From assembly GCA_945910005.1 (NCBI GenBank), contig CAMDTW010000632.1:1-64000 (forward strand): 64,000 nucleotides of DNA, written 5' to 3'. Origin of the DNA: Isoperla grammatica (lineage: Eukaryota > Arthropoda > Insecta > Plecoptera > Perlodidae). Both the position numbers and the translations under genes were made by a program. Shown piece after piece: positions 1 through 13,610 of the stretch; position 1 is the first letter of the stretch; every line of letters begins with the position of its first letter. The notes beneath the pieces were generated by a model. That model worked only from the letters and a program-made list of their open reading frames with translations, did not search any database and had not been told where the DNA came from.

Positions 1-1
1 C

Positions 2-51
2 TTAGCTGCTTAAAGTGTCATCGTCTATGATGTGCGATGGCGCATGTGTAG
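2..51 (-). CDS. Possible terminal exon 'd' (short, C-terminal)
   Basis: On the minus strand a strong acceptor, TTTTTGTGCTTTCCGTCACCAG (split here as TTTTTGTGC then TTTCCGTCACCAG), ends at 52. Joined in the phase left by exon 'c', the sequence reads Ala then THAPSHIIDDDTLSS and a TAA at 4-2. The acceptor is the best one downstream of exon 'c', but the open stretch is so short that it has little statistical weight, and the window ends here. The alternative is an exon at 348-155, listed separately. Confidence 0.4.
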
Positions 52-154
52 CTGGTGACGGAAAGCACAAAAATATGTCTTGAAATGTTTCTCACGTTCT
101 AGTCTCATAAGAATAAGATTACTAGTTTGATATATTAAAAACTGTGATAATTTG

Positions 155-348
155 TTAATATAATATATATAGTGTGTATTGTGAACACATGGCACTTTTG
201 ATTTTAGGAAAAACACTTTTTAATAATTTGTTTGTACATGTGAAATTTAAGGGGTCGGGCTGCCTGGGTATATACAAGTGGCAACCCGAGTACGTTTTGG
301 GCAGCCTCGGGCTGCTGTTAATTTCGAGCACTGTGGTATATCCCGATC
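155..348 (-). CDS. Alternative downstream exon or readthrough of exon 'c'
   Basis: A weaker acceptor, TTGCTCACATCAG|GAT, would start an exon at 348. It is in the phase set by exon 'c' and open for 63 codons to a TAA at 157-155. The candidate intron between (423-349) is 75 nt, a multiple of three, and also open, so exon 'c' could simply continue to the same stop. The first 33 or so codons are GC-rich and protein-like (GYTTVLEINSSPRL); the rest is AT-rich and looks non-coding. The plus strand of the same stretch is also open from 174 to 407, which lowers the value of the open frame as evidence. Confidence 0.22.
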
Positions 349-423
349 CTGATGTGAGCAACACCCTTAGAGCTACGCCCAATAACATCTTCGAGACTGT
401 CGTATAGAGACGCAGGATCCTAC

Positions 424-517
424 CTGGCTTAGCCGCAGCCTGCAATGTGCCAGAGTCCACCTCCAGGCTTGTTGGCTCCAACCGTAAGTCCCTCATACCA
501 GACTCCACACCGCTCTC
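424..517 (-). CDS. Coding exon 'c', probable next exon of the same gene
   Basis: Minus-strand exon of 94 nt. The acceptor CTTGCTTTGCCCACAG|GAG has a clear pyrimidine tract, and the donor is AAGCCAG|GTAGGA. It reads 31 codons without a stop from phase 0, ESGVESGMRDLRLEPTSLEV to LQAAAKP, plus one base. Phase 0 is what exon 'b' requires. The peptide is acidic/polar with no motif I know. Sequence on both sides turns AT-rich upstream of the acceptor, whereas the GC-rich stretch goes on past the donor to about 250, so the donor could be skipped: the frame stays open through the following 75 nt and on to a TAA at 157-155. Membership of the same gene is inference. Confidence 0.68.
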
Positions 518-1490
518 CTGTGGGCAAAGCAAGAGGATGATATTTAGGCTGATTTTCTTGGCTAATCGAGACGATGAGTTTGTGAAATATGAAGATGAAA
601 AACTGTCACACGTCCGAATCAGATCCATCTACATTTCAGGCGTCGTCATAAGGGGAGTCCAGCAAGGGAGAGCAGGGGAAATCTTCAAGTGGGAGGAGAA
701 ATCTTCAGTAGGATAGTCGGGGGGGGGGGGGGGGGGACTGGGTCTCATTTCATCGCCTATTCAACTAGCAGAGTCACACTGGGTCTATTTTACCCCGGGC
801 CGAGACGGGTCAGGCAAGGCAGGGGTAGAGATAACTACAGGCATCCTACCATTACAACATGACACCCAACATTAGTAATTATTGATTTTACACCTTCTAT
901 GTTCCACTTCTAGACACCATCCTTACGTCCAGTTTAAAAGATTCAATGTTCCATTCAAGTTTCCTTAAATTCAAGAACAAAACGAAGCAAAGAAAGTGGA
1001 GTTTTGTTGTATTTTATTATCAACGTACCTATGTTTTGATACTTCTTGCCCTTCGATTCAAGGAAATGTGAAAGGAACATCGGACCATCTAAATTGGTCA
1101 TGATACTATATGACTAGGCCTATATATGTCGATACTGTTGGGTAATGAAAAAACTTGTTTTTTTATACAAAATAGTTTTGTCCGTTGTAAAATATTCAAA
1201 ATAAAATGCATTTGCCTGTTATGTTATTATCGGGGAATAAGCAACGACCTTCACAATAGGAATACAAACATTTTCAACTTTGATTTTAGTAAAAAATAGT
1301 AACACGAAACCAACTGTTACCGTATTGGAACCATAACCAATGCGTTTTACACGTAGCGAAATGTCACCATAACAAACCGTAACGCGTGGTAAGCATAAGT
1401 ACAGAGGAGGCAGCACTGGAAAAATAACTCAGCGCTGAAAAGGTTATATAAGATCGGGTATTCTCGATAGTGGCAACGCAGCTGTGCGTC
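518..1490. other. Single-copy intronic sequence with an 18-G homopolymer
   Basis: Between exon 'c' and the start of the satellite. It holds purine-rich GGGAGAG/GGGAGGAG stretches at about 640-717, an uninterrupted run of 18 G at 719-736, then AT-rich sequence to about 1440. No exon-like open frame with splice signals was found on either strand. The last 20 bases before the array matter for its origin (see findings). Confidence 0.6.
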
Positions 1491-4400
1491 CACTCACCTG
1501 TCTGAGAGCGTCCAGGGCTCGGAGCAGCTCTGAACACAGAAGTCCTTGCCGCGGTTACGCCACTCACCTGTCTGAGAGCGTCCAGGGCTCGGAGCAGCTC
1601 TGTACACAGAAGTCCTTGCCGCGGTTACGCCACTCACCTGTCTGAGAGCGTCCAGGGCTCGGAGCAGCTCTGTACACAGAAGTCCTTGCCGCGGTTACGC
1701 CACTCACCTGTCTGAGAGCGTCCAGGGCTCGGAGCAGCGCGTAGCAGCTCTGTACACAGAAGTCCTTGCCGCGGTTACGCCACTCACCTGTCTGAGAGCG
1801 TCCAGGGCTCGGAGCAGCGCGTAGCAGCTCTGAACACAGAAGTCCTTGCCGCGGTTACGCCACTCACCTGTCTGAGAGCGTCCAGGGCTCGGAGCAGCTC
1901 TGTACACAGAAGTCCTTGCCGCGGTTACGCCACTCACCTGTCTGAGAGCGTCCAGGGCTCGGAGCAGCGCGTAGCAGCTCTGTACACAGAAGTCCTTGCC
2001 GCGGTTACGCCACTCACCTGTCTGAGAGCGTCCAGGGCTCGGAGCAGCTCTGTACACAGAAGTCCTTGCCGCGGTTACGCCACTCACCTGTCTGAGAGCG
2101 TCCAGGGCTCGGAGCAGCTCTGTACACAGAAGTCCTTGCCGCGGTTACGCCACTCACCTGTCTGAGAGCGTCCAGGGCTCGGAGCAGCGCGTAGCAGCTC
2201 TGTACACAGAAGTCCTTGCCGCGGTTACGCCACTCACCTGTCTGAGAGCGTCCAGGGCTCGGAGCAGCGCGTAGCAGCTCTGTACACAGAAGTCCTTGCC
2301 GCGGTTACGCCACTCACCTGTCTGAGAGCGTCCAGGGCTCGGAGCAGCGCGTAGCAGCTCTGTACACAGAAGTCCTTGCCGCGGTTACGCCACTCACCTG
2401 TCTGAGAGCGTCCAGGGCTCGGAGCAGCGCGTAGCAGCTCTGTACACAGAAGTCCTTGCCGCGGTTACGCCACTCACCTGTCTGAGAGCGTCCAGGGCTC
2501 GGAGCAGCGCGTAGCAGCTCTGTACACAGAAGTCCTTGCCGCGGTTACGCCACTCACCTGTCTGAGAGCGTCCAGGGCTCGGAGCAGCTCGGAGCAGCTC
2601 TGTACACAGAAGTCCTTGCCGCGGTTACGCCACTCACCTGTCTGAGAGCGTCCAGGGCTCGGAGCAGCTCTGTACACAGAAGTCCTTGCCGCGGTTACGC
2701 CACTCACCTGTCTGAGAGCGTCCAGGGCTCGGAGCAGCTCTGAACACAGAAGTCCTTGCCGCGGTTACGCCACTCACCTGTCTGAGAGCGTCCAGGGCTC
2801 GGAGCAGCGCGTAGCAGCTCTGAACACAGAAGTCCTTGCCGCGGTTACGCCACTCACCTGTCTGAGAGCGTCCAGGGCTCGGAGCAGCTCTGTACACAGA
2901 AGTCCTTGCCGCGGTTACGCCACTCACCTGTCTGAGAGCGTCCAGGGCTCGGAGCAGCGCGTAGCAGCTCTGTACACAGAAGTCCTTGCCGCGGTTACGC
3001 CACTCACCTGTCTGAGAGCGTCCAGGGCTCGGAGCAGCGCGTAGCAGCTCTGTACACAGAAGTCCTTGCCGCGGTTACGCCACTCACCTGTCTGAGAGCG
3101 TCCAGGGCTCGGAGCAGCGCGTAGCAGCTCTGTACACAGAAGTCCTTGCCGCGGTTACGCCACTCACCTGTCTGAGAGCGTCCAGGGCTCGGAGCAGCGC
3201 GTAGCAGCTCTGTACACAGAAGTCCTTGCCGCGGTTACGCCACTCACCTGTCTGAGAGCGTCCAGGGCTCGTAGCAGCTCTGTACACAGAAGTCCTTGCC
3301 GCGGTTACGCCACTCACCTGTCTGAGAGCGTCCAGGGCTCGGAGCAGCTCTGTACACAGAAGTCCTTGCCGCGGTTACGCCACTCACCTGTCTGAGAGCG
3401 TCCAGGGCTCGGAGCAGCGCGTAGCAGCTCTGTACACAGAAGTCCTTGCCGCGGTTACGCCACTCACCTGTCTGAGAGCGTCCAGGGCTCGGAGCAGCGC
3501 GGAGCAGCTCTGTACACAGAAGTCCTTGCCGCGGTTACGCCACTCACCTGTCTGAGAGCGTCCAGGGCTCGGAGCAGCGCGTAGCAGCTCTGTACACAGA
3601 AGTCCTTGCCGCGGTTACGCCACTCACCTGTCTGAGAGCGTCCAGGGCTCGTAGCAGCTCTGTACACAGAAGTCCTTGCCGCGGTTACGCCACTCACCTG
3701 TCTGAGAGCGTCCAGGGCTCGGAGCAGCGCGTAGCAGCTCTGAACACAGAAGTCCTTGCCGCGGTTACGCCACTCACCTGTCTGAGAGCGTCCAGGGCTC
3801 GGAGCAGCTCTGTACACAGAAGTCCTTGCCGCGGTTACGCCACTCACCTGTCTGAGAGCGTCCAGGGCTCGGAGCAGCGCGTAGCAGCTCTGTACACAGA
3901 AGTCCTTGCCGCGGTTACGCCACTCACCTGTCTGAGAGCGTCCAGGGCTCGGAGCAGCTCTGAACACAGAAGTCCTTGCCGCGGTTACGCCACTCACCTG
4001 TCTGAGAGCGTCCAGGGCTCGGAGCAGCGCGTAGCAGCTCTGTACACAGAAGTCCTTGCCGCGGTTACGCCACTCACCTGTCTGAGAGCGTCCAGGGCTC
4101 GGAGCAGCTCTGTACACAGAAGTCCTTGCCGCGGTTACGCCACTCACCTGTCTGAGAGCGTCCAGGGCGCGTAGCAGCTCTGTACACAGAAGTCCTTGCC
4201 GCGGTTACGCCACTCACCTGTCTGAGAGCGTCCAGGGCTCGGAGCAGCTCGGAGCAGCTCTGTACACAGAAGTCCTTGCCGCGGTTACGCCACTCACCTG
4301 TCTGAGAGCGTCCAGGGCTCGGAGCAGCTCTGTACACAGAAGTCCTTGCCGCGGTTACGCCACTCACCTGTCTGAGAGCGTCCAGGGCGCGTAGCAGCTC

Positions 4401-7400
4401 TGTACACAGAAGTCCTTGCCGCGGTTACGCCACTCACCTGTCTGAGAGCGTCCAGGGCTCGGAGCAGCGCGTAGCAGCTCTGAACACAGAAGTCCTTGCC
4501 GCGGTTACGCCACTCACCTGTCTGAGAGCGTCCAGGGCTCGGAGCAGCTCTGAACACAGAAGTCCTTGCCGCGGTTACGCCACTCACCTGTCTGAGAGCG
4601 TCCAGGGCTCGGAGCAGCTCTGAACACAGAAGTCCTTGCCGCGGTTACGCCACTCACCTGTCTGAGAGCGTCCAGGGCTCGGAGCAGCTCTGAACACAGA
4701 AGTCCTTGCCGCGGTTACGCCACTCACCTGTCTGAGAGCGTCCAGGGCTCGGAGCAGCTCTGAACACAGAAGTCCTTGCCGCGGTTACGCCACTCACCTG
4801 TCTGAGAGCGTCCAGGGCTCGGAGCAGCTCTGTACACAGAAGTCCTTGCCGCGGTTACGCCACTCACCTGTCTGAGAGCGTCCAGGGCTCGGAGCAGCGC
4901 GTAGCAGCTCTGAACACAGAAGTCCTTGCCGCGGTTACGCCACTCACCTGTCTGAGAGCGTCCAGGGCTCGGAGCAGCTCTGAACACAGAAGTCCTTGCC
5001 GCGGTTACGCCACTCACCTGTCTGAGAGCGTCCAGGGCTCGGAGCAGCTCTGAACACAGAAGTCCTTGCCGCGGTTACGCCACTCACCTGTCTGAGAGCG
5101 TCCAGGGCTCGGAGCAGCTCTGTACACAGAAGTCCTTGCCGCGGTTACGCCACTCACCTGTCTGAGAGCGTCCAGGGCTCGGAGCAGCTCTGAACACAGA
5201 AGTCCTTGCCGCGGTTACGCCACTCACCTGTCTGAGAGCGTCCAGGGCTCGGAGCAGCTCTGTACACAGAAGTCCTTGCCGCGGTTACGCCACTCACCTG
5301 TCTGAGAGCGTCCAGGGCTCGGAGCAGCTCTGTACACAGAAGTCCTTGCCGCGGTTACGCCACTCACCTGTCTGAGAGCGTCCAGGGCTCGGAGCAGCGC
5401 GTAGCAGCTCTGTACACAGAAGTCCTTGCCGCGGTTACGCCACTCACCTGTCTGAGAGCGTCCAGGGCTCGGAGCAGCTCTGTACACAGAAGTCCTTGCC
5501 GCGGTTACGCCACTCACCTGTCTGAGAGCGTCCAGGGCTCGGAGCAGCGCGTAGCAGCTCTGAACACAGAAGTCCTTGCCGCGGTTACGCCACTCACCTG
5601 TCTGAGAGCGTCCAGGGCTCGGAGCAGCGCGTAGCAGCTCTGAACACAGAAGTCCTTGCCGCGGTTACGCCACTCACCTGTCTGAGAGCGTCCAGGGCTC
5701 GGAGCAGCGCGTAGCAGCTCTGAACACAGAAGTCCTTGCCGCGGTTACGCCACTCACCTGTCTGAGAGCGTCCAGGGCTCGGAGCAGCTCTGAACACAGA
5801 AGTCCTTGCCGCGGTTACGCCACTCACCTGTCTGAGAGCGTCCAGGGCTCGGAGCAGCTCTGTACACAGAAGTCCTTGCCGCGGTTACGCCACTCACCTG
5901 TCTGAGAGCGTCCAGGGCTCGGAGCAGCGCGTAGCAGCTCTGAACACAGAAGTCCTTGCCGCGGTTACGCCACTCACCTGTCTGAGAGCGTCCAGGGCTC
6001 GGAGCAGCGCGTAGCAGCTCTGTACACAGAAGTCCTTGCCGCGGTTACGCCACTCACCTGTCTGAGAGCGTCCAGGGCTCGGAGCAGCGCGTAGCAGCTC
6101 TGTACACAGAAGTCCTTGCCGCGGTTACGCCACTCACCTGTCTGAGAGCGTCCAGGGCTCGTAGCAGCTCTGAACACAGAAGTCCTTGCCGCGGTTACGC
6201 CACTCACCTGTCTGAGAGCGTCCAGGGCTCGGAGCAGCTCTGTACACAGAAGTCCTTGCCGCGGTTACGCCACTCACCTGTCTGAGAGCGTCCAGGGCTC
6301 GGAGCAGCTCTGAACACAGAAGTCCTTGCCGCGGTTACGCCACTCACCTGTCTGAGAGCGTCCAGGGCTCGGAGCAGCTCTGTACACAGAAGTCCTTGCC
6401 GCGGTTACGCCACTCACCTGTCTGAGAGCGTCCAGGGCTCGGAGCAGCTCTGAACACAGAAGTCCTTGCCGCGGTTACGCCACTCACCTGTCTGAGAGCG
6501 TCCAGGGCTCGGAGCAGCGCGTAGCAGCTCTGAACACAGAAGTCCTTGCCGCGGTTACGCCACTCACCTGTCTGAGAGCGTCCAGGGCTCGGAGCAGCTC
6601 TGAACACAGAAGTCCTTGCCGCGGTTACGCCACTCACCTGTCTGAGAGCGTCCAGGGCTCGGAGCAGCGCGTAGCAGCTCTGTACACAGAAGTCCTTGCC
6701 GCGGTTACGCCACTCACCTGTCTGAGAGCGTCCAGGGCTCGGAGCAGCTCTGAACACAGAAGTCCTTGCCGCGGTTACGCCACTCACCTGTCTGAGAGCG
6801 TCCAGGGCTCGGAGCAGCGCGTAGCAGCTCTAAACACAGAAGTCCTTGCCGCGGTTACGCCACCCACCTGTCTGAGAGCGTCCAGGGCTCGGAGCAGCGC
6901 GTAGCAGCTCTGAACACAGAAGTCCTTGCCGCGGTTACGCCACTCACCTGTCTGAGAGCGTCCAGGGCTCGGAGCAGCGCGTAGCAGCTCTGTACACAGA
7001 AGTCCTTGCCGCGGTTACGCCACTCACCTGTCTGAGAGCGTCCAGGGCTCGGAGCAGCTCTGTACACAGAAGTCCTTGCCGCGGTTACGCCACTCACCTG
7101 TCTGAGAGCGTCCAGGGCTCGGAGCAGCTCTGAACACAGAAGTCCTTGCCGCGGTTACGCCACTCACCTGTCTGAGAGCGTCCAGGGCTCGGAGCAGCTC
7201 TGTACACAGAAGTCCTTGCCGCGGTTACGCCACTCACCTGTCTGAGAGCGTCCAGGGCTCGGAGCAGCTCTGAACACAGAAGTCCTTGCCGCGGTTACGC
7301 CACTCACCTGTCTGAGAGCGTCCAGGGCTCGGAGCAGCTCTGTACACAGAAGTCCTTGCCGCGGTTACGCCACTCACCTGTCTGAGAGCGTCCAGGGCTC

Positions 7401-10400
7401 GGAGCAGCTCTGTACACAGAAGTCCTTGCCGCGGTTACGCCACTCACCTGTCTGAGAGCGTCCAGGGCTCGTAGCAGCTCTAAACACAGAAGTCCTTGCC
7501 GCGGTTACGCCACCCACCTGTCTGAGAGCGTCCAGGGCTCGGAGCAGCGCGTAGCAGCTCTGAACACAGAAGTCCTTGCCGCGGTTACGCCACTCACCTG
7601 TCTGAGAGCGTCCAGGGCTCGGAGCAGCTCTGAACACAGAAGTCCTTGCCGCGGTTACGCCACTCACCTGTCTGAGAGCGTCCAGGGCTCGGAGCAGCGC
7701 GTAGCAGCTCTGTACACAGAAGTCCTTGCCGCGGTTACGCCACTCACCTGTCTGAGAGCGTCCAGGGCTCGGAGCAGCTCTGTACACAGAAGTCCTTGCC
7801 GTGGTTACGCCACTCACCTGTCTGAGAGCGTCCAGGGCTCGGAGCAGCGCGTAGCAGCTCTGAACACAGAAGTCCTTGCCGCGGTTACGCCACTCACCTG
7901 TCTGAGAGCGTCCAGGGCTCGGAGCAGCTCTGTACACAGAAGTCCTTGCCGCGGTTACGCCACTCACCTGTCTGAGAGCGTCCAGGGCTCGGAGCAGCTC
8001 TGTACACAGAAGTCCTTGCCGCGGTTACGCCACTCACCTGTCTGAGAGCGTCCAGGGCTCGGAGCAGCGCGTAGCAGCTCTGTACACAGAAGTCCTTGCC
8101 GCGGTTACGCCACTCACCTGTCTGAGAGCGTCCAGGGCTCGGAGCAGCGCGTAGCAGCTCTGAACACAGAAGTCCTTGCCGCGGTTACGCCACTCACCTG
8201 TCTGAGAGCGTCCAGGGCTCGTAGCAGCTCTGTACACAGAAGTCCTTGCCGCGGTTACGCCACTCACCTGTCTGAGAGCGTCCAGGGCTCGGAGCAGCGC
8301 GTAGCAGCTCTGTACACAGAAGTCCTTGCCGCGGTTACGCCACTCACCTGTCTGAGAGCGTCCAGGGCTCGGAGCAGCGCGTAGCAGCTCTGAACACAGA
8401 AGTCCTTGCCGCGGTTACGCCACTCACCTGTCTGAGAGCGTCCAGGGCTCGGAGCAGCTCTGTACACAGAAGTCCTTGCCGCGGTTACGCCACTCACCTG
8501 TCTGAGAGCGTCCAGGGCTCGTAGCAGCTCTGTACACAGAAGTCCTTGCCGCGGTTACGCCACTCACCTGTCTGAGAGCGTCCAGGGCTCGTAGCAGCTC
8601 TGTACACAGAAGTCCTTGCCGCGGTTACGCCACTCACCTGTCTGAGAGCGTCCAGGGCTCGGAGCAGCTCTGTACACAGAAGTCCTTGCCGCGGTTACGC
8701 CACTCACCTGTCTGAGAGCGTCCAGGGCTCGGAGCAGCGCGTAGCAGCTCTGTACACAGAAGTCCTTGCCGCGGTTACGCCACTCACCTGTCTGAGAGCG
8801 TCCAGGGCTCGGAGCAGCGCGTAGCAGCTCTGAACACAGAAGTCCTTGCCGCGGTTACGCCACTCACCTGTCTGAGAGCGTCCAGGGCTCGTAGCAGCTC
8901 TGTACACAGAAGTCCTTGCCGCGGTTACGCCACTCACCTGTCTGAGAGCGTCCAGGGCTCGGAGCAGCGCGTAGCAGCTCTGAACACAGAAGTCCTTGCC
9001 GCGGTTACGCCACTCACCTGTCTGAGAGCGTCCAGGGCTCGGAGCAGCGCGTAGCAGCTCTGAACACAGAAGTCCTTGCCGCGGTTACGCCACTCACCTG
9101 TCTGAGAGCGTCCAGGGCTCGGAGCAGCTCTGAACACTGAAGTCCTTGCCGCGGTTACGCCACTCACCTGTCTGAGAGCGTCCAGGGCTCGTAGCAGCTC
9201 TGTACACAGAAGTCCTTGCCGCGGTTACGCCACTCACCTGTCTGAGAGCGTCCAGGGCTCGGAGCAGCTCTGTACACAGAAGTCCTTGCCGCGGTTACGC
9301 CACTCACCTGTCTGAGAGCGTCCAGGGCTCGGAGCAGCTCTGAACACAGAAGTCCTTGCCGCGGTTACGCCACTCACCTGTCTGAGAGCGTCCAGGGCTC
9401 GGAGCAGCTCTGTACACAGAAGTCCTTGCCGCGGTTACGCCACTCACCTGTCTGAGAGCGTCCAGGGCTCGGAGCAGCTCTGTACACAGAAGTCCTTGCC
9501 GCGGTTACGCCACTCACCTGTCTGAGAGCGTCCAGGGCTCGGAGCAGCGCGTAGCAGCTCTGAACACAGAAGTCCTTGCCGCGGTTACGCCACTCACCTG
9601 TCTGAGAGCGTCCAGGGCTCGGAGCAGCTCTGAACACAGAAGTCCTTGCCGCGGTTACGCCACTCACCTGTCTGAGAGCGTCCAGGGCTCGGAGCAGCGC
9701 GTAGCAGCTCTGAACACAGAAGTCCTTGCCGCGGTTACGCCACTCACCTGTCTGAGAGCGTCCAGGGCTCGGAGCAGCTCTGAACACTGAAGTCCTTGCC
9801 GCGGTTACGCCACTCACCTGTCTGAGAGCGTCCAGGGCTCGGAGCAGCTCTGTACACAGAAGTCCTTGCCGCGGTTACGCCACTCACCTGTCTGAGAGCG
9901 TCCAGGGCTCGGAGCAGCTCTGTACTCAGAAGTCCTTGCCGCGGTTACGCCACTCACCTGTCTGAGAGCGTCCAGGGCTCGGAGCAGCTCTGAACACAGA
10001 AGTCCTTGCCGCGGTTACGCCACTCACCTGTCTGAGAGCGTCCAGGGCTCGGAGCAGCTCTGTACACAGAAGTCCTTGCCGCGGTTACGCCACTCACCTG
10101 TCTGAGAGCGTCCAGGGCTCGGAGCAGCTCTGAACACAGAAGTCCTTGCCGCGGTTACGCCACTCACCTGTCTGAGAGCGTCCAGGGCTCGGAGCAGCGC
10201 GTAGCAGCTCTGAACACAGAAGTCCTTGCCGCGGTTACGCCACTCACCTGTCTGAGAGCGTCCAGGGCTCGGAGCAGCGCGTAGCAGCTCTGAACACAGA
10301 AGTCCTTGCCGCGGTTACGCCACTCACCTGTCTGAGAGCGTCCAGGGCTCGGAGCAGCTCTGTACACAGAAGTCCTTGCCGCGGTTACGCCACTCACCTG

Positions 10401-13160
10401 TCTGAGAGCGTCCAGGGCGCGTAGCAGCTCTGTACACAGAAGTCCTTGCCGCGGTTACGCCACTCACCTGTCTGAGAGCGTCCAGGGCTCGGAGCAGCTC
10501 TGAACACAGAAGTCCTTGCCGCGGTTACGCCACTCACCTGTCTGAGAGCGTCCAGGGCGCGTAGCAGCTCTGTACACAGAAGTCCTTGCCGCGGTTACGC
10601 CACTCACCTGTCTGAGAGCGTCCAGGGCTCGGAGCAGCTCTGAACACAGAAGTCCTTGCCGCGGTTACGCCACTCACCTGTCTGAGAGCGTCCAGGGCTC
10701 GGAGCAGCTCTGTACTCAGAAGTCCTTGCCGCGGTTACGCCACTCACCTGTCTGAGAGCGTCCAGGGCTCGGAGCAGCTCTGTACACAGAAGTCCTTGCC
10801 GCGGTTACGCCACTCACCTGTCTGAGAGCGTCCAGGGCGCGTAGCAGCTCTGTACACAGAAGTCCTTGCCGCGGTTACGCCACTCACCTGTCTGAGAGCG
10901 TCCAGGGCTCGGAGCAGCTCTGTACACAGAAGTCCTTGCCGCGGTTACGCCACTCACCTGTCTGAGAGCGTCCAGGGCTCGGAGCAGCTCTGAACACAGA
11001 AGTCCTTGCCGCGGTTACGCCACTCACCTGTCTGAGAGCGTCCAGGGCTCGGAGCAGCTCTGAACACAGAAGTCCTTGCCGCGGTTACGCCACTCACCTG
11101 TCTGAGAGCGTCCAGGGCTCGGAGCAGCTCTGTACACAGAAGTCCTTGCCGCGGTTACGCCACTCACCTGTCTGAGAGCGTCCAGGGCTCGGAGCAGCTC
11201 TGAACACAGAAGTCCTTGCCGCGGTTACGCCACTCACCTGTCTGAGAGCGTCCAGGGCTCGGAGCAGCGCGTAGCAGCTCTGAACACAGAAGTCCTTGCC
11301 GCGGTTACGCCACTCACCTGTCTGAGAGCGTCCAGGGCTCGGAGCAGCTCTGTACACAGAAGTCCTTGCCGCGGTTACGCCACTCACCTGTCTGAGAGCG
11401 TCCAGGGCGCGTAGCAGCGCGTAGCAGCTCTGAACACAGAAGTCCTTGCCGCGGTTACGCCACTCACCTGTCTGAGAGCGTCCAGGGCTCGGAGCAGCGC
11501 GTAGCAGCTCTGTACACAGAAGTCCTGGCCGCGGTTACGCCACTCACCTGTCTGAGAGCGTCCAGGGCTCGGAGCAGCGCGTAGCAGCTCTGTACACAGA
11601 AGTCCTGGCCGCGGTTACGCCACTCACCTGTCTGAGAGCGTCCAGGGCTCGGAGCAGCGCGTAGCAGCTCTGTACACAGAAGTCCTTGCCGCGGTTACGC
11701 CACTCACCTGTCTGAGAGCGTCCAGGGCTCGGAGCAGCGCGTAGCAGCTCTGAACACAGAAGTCCTTGCCGCGGTTACGCCACTCACCTGTCTGAGAGCG
11801 TCCAGGGCTCGGAGCAGCGCGTAGCAGCTCTGTACACAGAAGTCCTTGCCGCGGTTACGCCACTCACCTGTCTGAGAGCGTCCAGGGCTCGGAGCAGCGC
11901 GTAGCAGCTCTGTACACAGAAGTCCTTGCCGCGGTTACGCCACTCACCTGTCTGAGAGCGTCCAGGGCTCGGAGCAGCTCTGTACACAGAAGTCCTTGCC
12001 GCGGTTACGCCACTCACCTGTCTGAGAGCGTCCAGGGCTCGTAGCAGCGCGTAGCAGCTCTGAACACAGAAGTCCTTGCCGCGGTTACGCCACTCACCTG
12101 TCTGAGAGCGTCCAGGGCTCGGAGCAGCTCTGAACACAGAAGTCCTTGCCGCGGTTACGCCACTCACCTGTCTGAGAGCGTCCAGGGCTCGGAGCAGCGC
12201 GTAGCAGCTCTGTACACAGAAGTCCTTGCCGCGGTTACGCCACTCACCTGTCTGAGAGCGTCCAGGGCTCGGAGCAGCTCTGTACACAGAAGTCCTTGCC
12301 GCGGTTACGCCACTCACCTGTCTGAGAGCGTCCAGGGCTCGGAGCAGCGCGTAGCAGCTCTGTACACAGAAGTCCTTGCCGCGGTTACGCCACTCACCTG
12401 TCTGAGAGCGTCCAGGGCTCGGAGCAGCTCTGTACACAGAAGTCCTTGCCGCGGTTACGCCACTCACCTGTCTGAGAGCGTCCAGGGCGCGTAGCAGCTC
12501 TGTACACAGAAGTCCTTGCCGCGGTTACGCCACTCACCTGTCTGAGAGCGTCCAGGGCTCGGAGCAGCGCGTAGCAGCTCTGTACACAGAAGTCCTTGCC
12601 GCGGTTACGCCACTCACCTGTCTGAGAGCGTCCAGGGCTCGGAGCAGCGCGTAGCAGCTCTGAACACAGAAGTCCTTGCCGCGGTTACGCCACTCACCTG
12701 TCTGAGAGCGTCCAGGGCTCGGAGCAGCTCTGTACACAGAAGTCCTTGCCGCGGTTACGCCACTCACCTGTCTGAGAGCGTCCAGGGCTCGTAGCAGCGC
12801 GTAGCAGCTCTGAACACAGAAGTCCTTGCCGCGGTTACGCCACTCACCTGTCTGAGAGCGTCCAGGGCTCGGAGCAGCTCTGTACACAGAAGTCCTTGCC
12901 GCGGTTACGCCACTCACCTGTCTGAGAGCGTCCAGGGCTCGGAGCAGCGCGTAGCAGCTCTGTACACAGAAGTCCTTGCCGCGGTTACGCCACTCACCTG
13001 TCTGAGAGCGTCCAGGGCTCAGAGAAGCGCGTAGCAGCTCTGTACACAGAAGTCCTTGCCGCGGTTACGCCACTCACCTGTCTGAGAGCGTCCAGGGCTC
13101 GGAGCAGCGCGTAGCAGCTCTGTACACAGAAGTCCTTGCCGCGGTTACGCCACTCACCTG

Positions 13161-13610
13161 TCTGAGAGCGTCCAGGGCTCGGAGCAGCTCTGAACACAGA
13201 AGTCCTTGCCGCGGTTACGCCACTCACCTGTCTGAGAGCGTCCAGGGCTCGGAGCAGCGCGGAGCAGCTCTGTACACAGAAGTCCTTGCCGCGGTTACGC
13301 CACTCACCTGTCTGAGAGCGTCCAGGGCTCGGAGCAGCTCTGAACACAGAAGTCCTTGCCGCGGTTACGCCACTCACCTGTCTGAGAGCGTCCAGGGCTC
13401 GGAGCAGCGCGGAGCAGCTCTGTACACAGAAGTCCTTGCCGCGGTTACGCCACTCACCTGTCTGAGAGCGTCCAGGGCTCGGAGCAGCTCTGAACACAGA
13501 AGTCCTTGCCGCGGTTACGTCACTCACCTGTCTGAGAGCGTCCAGGGCTCGGAGCAGCGCGGAGCAGCTCTGTACACAGAAGTCCTTGCCGCGGTTACGC
13601 CACTCACCTG
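13161..13610 (-). repeat. 150-bp dimer amplified three times in S1
   Basis: A 70-bp unit with TGAACACAG followed by an 80-bp unit with CGCGGAGCAG occurs three times in a row (rare subunit near 13257, 13407 and 13557). 150 bp is a multiple of three, which is why a long frame stays open here. Confidence 0.75.

Noticed and set aside
174..716. Plus-strand frames of 77 and 89 codons near the left edge
   Set aside because: They overlap the minus-strand exon 'c' and its flanks, have no splice or start support, and the second ends in purine-rich intronic sequence.
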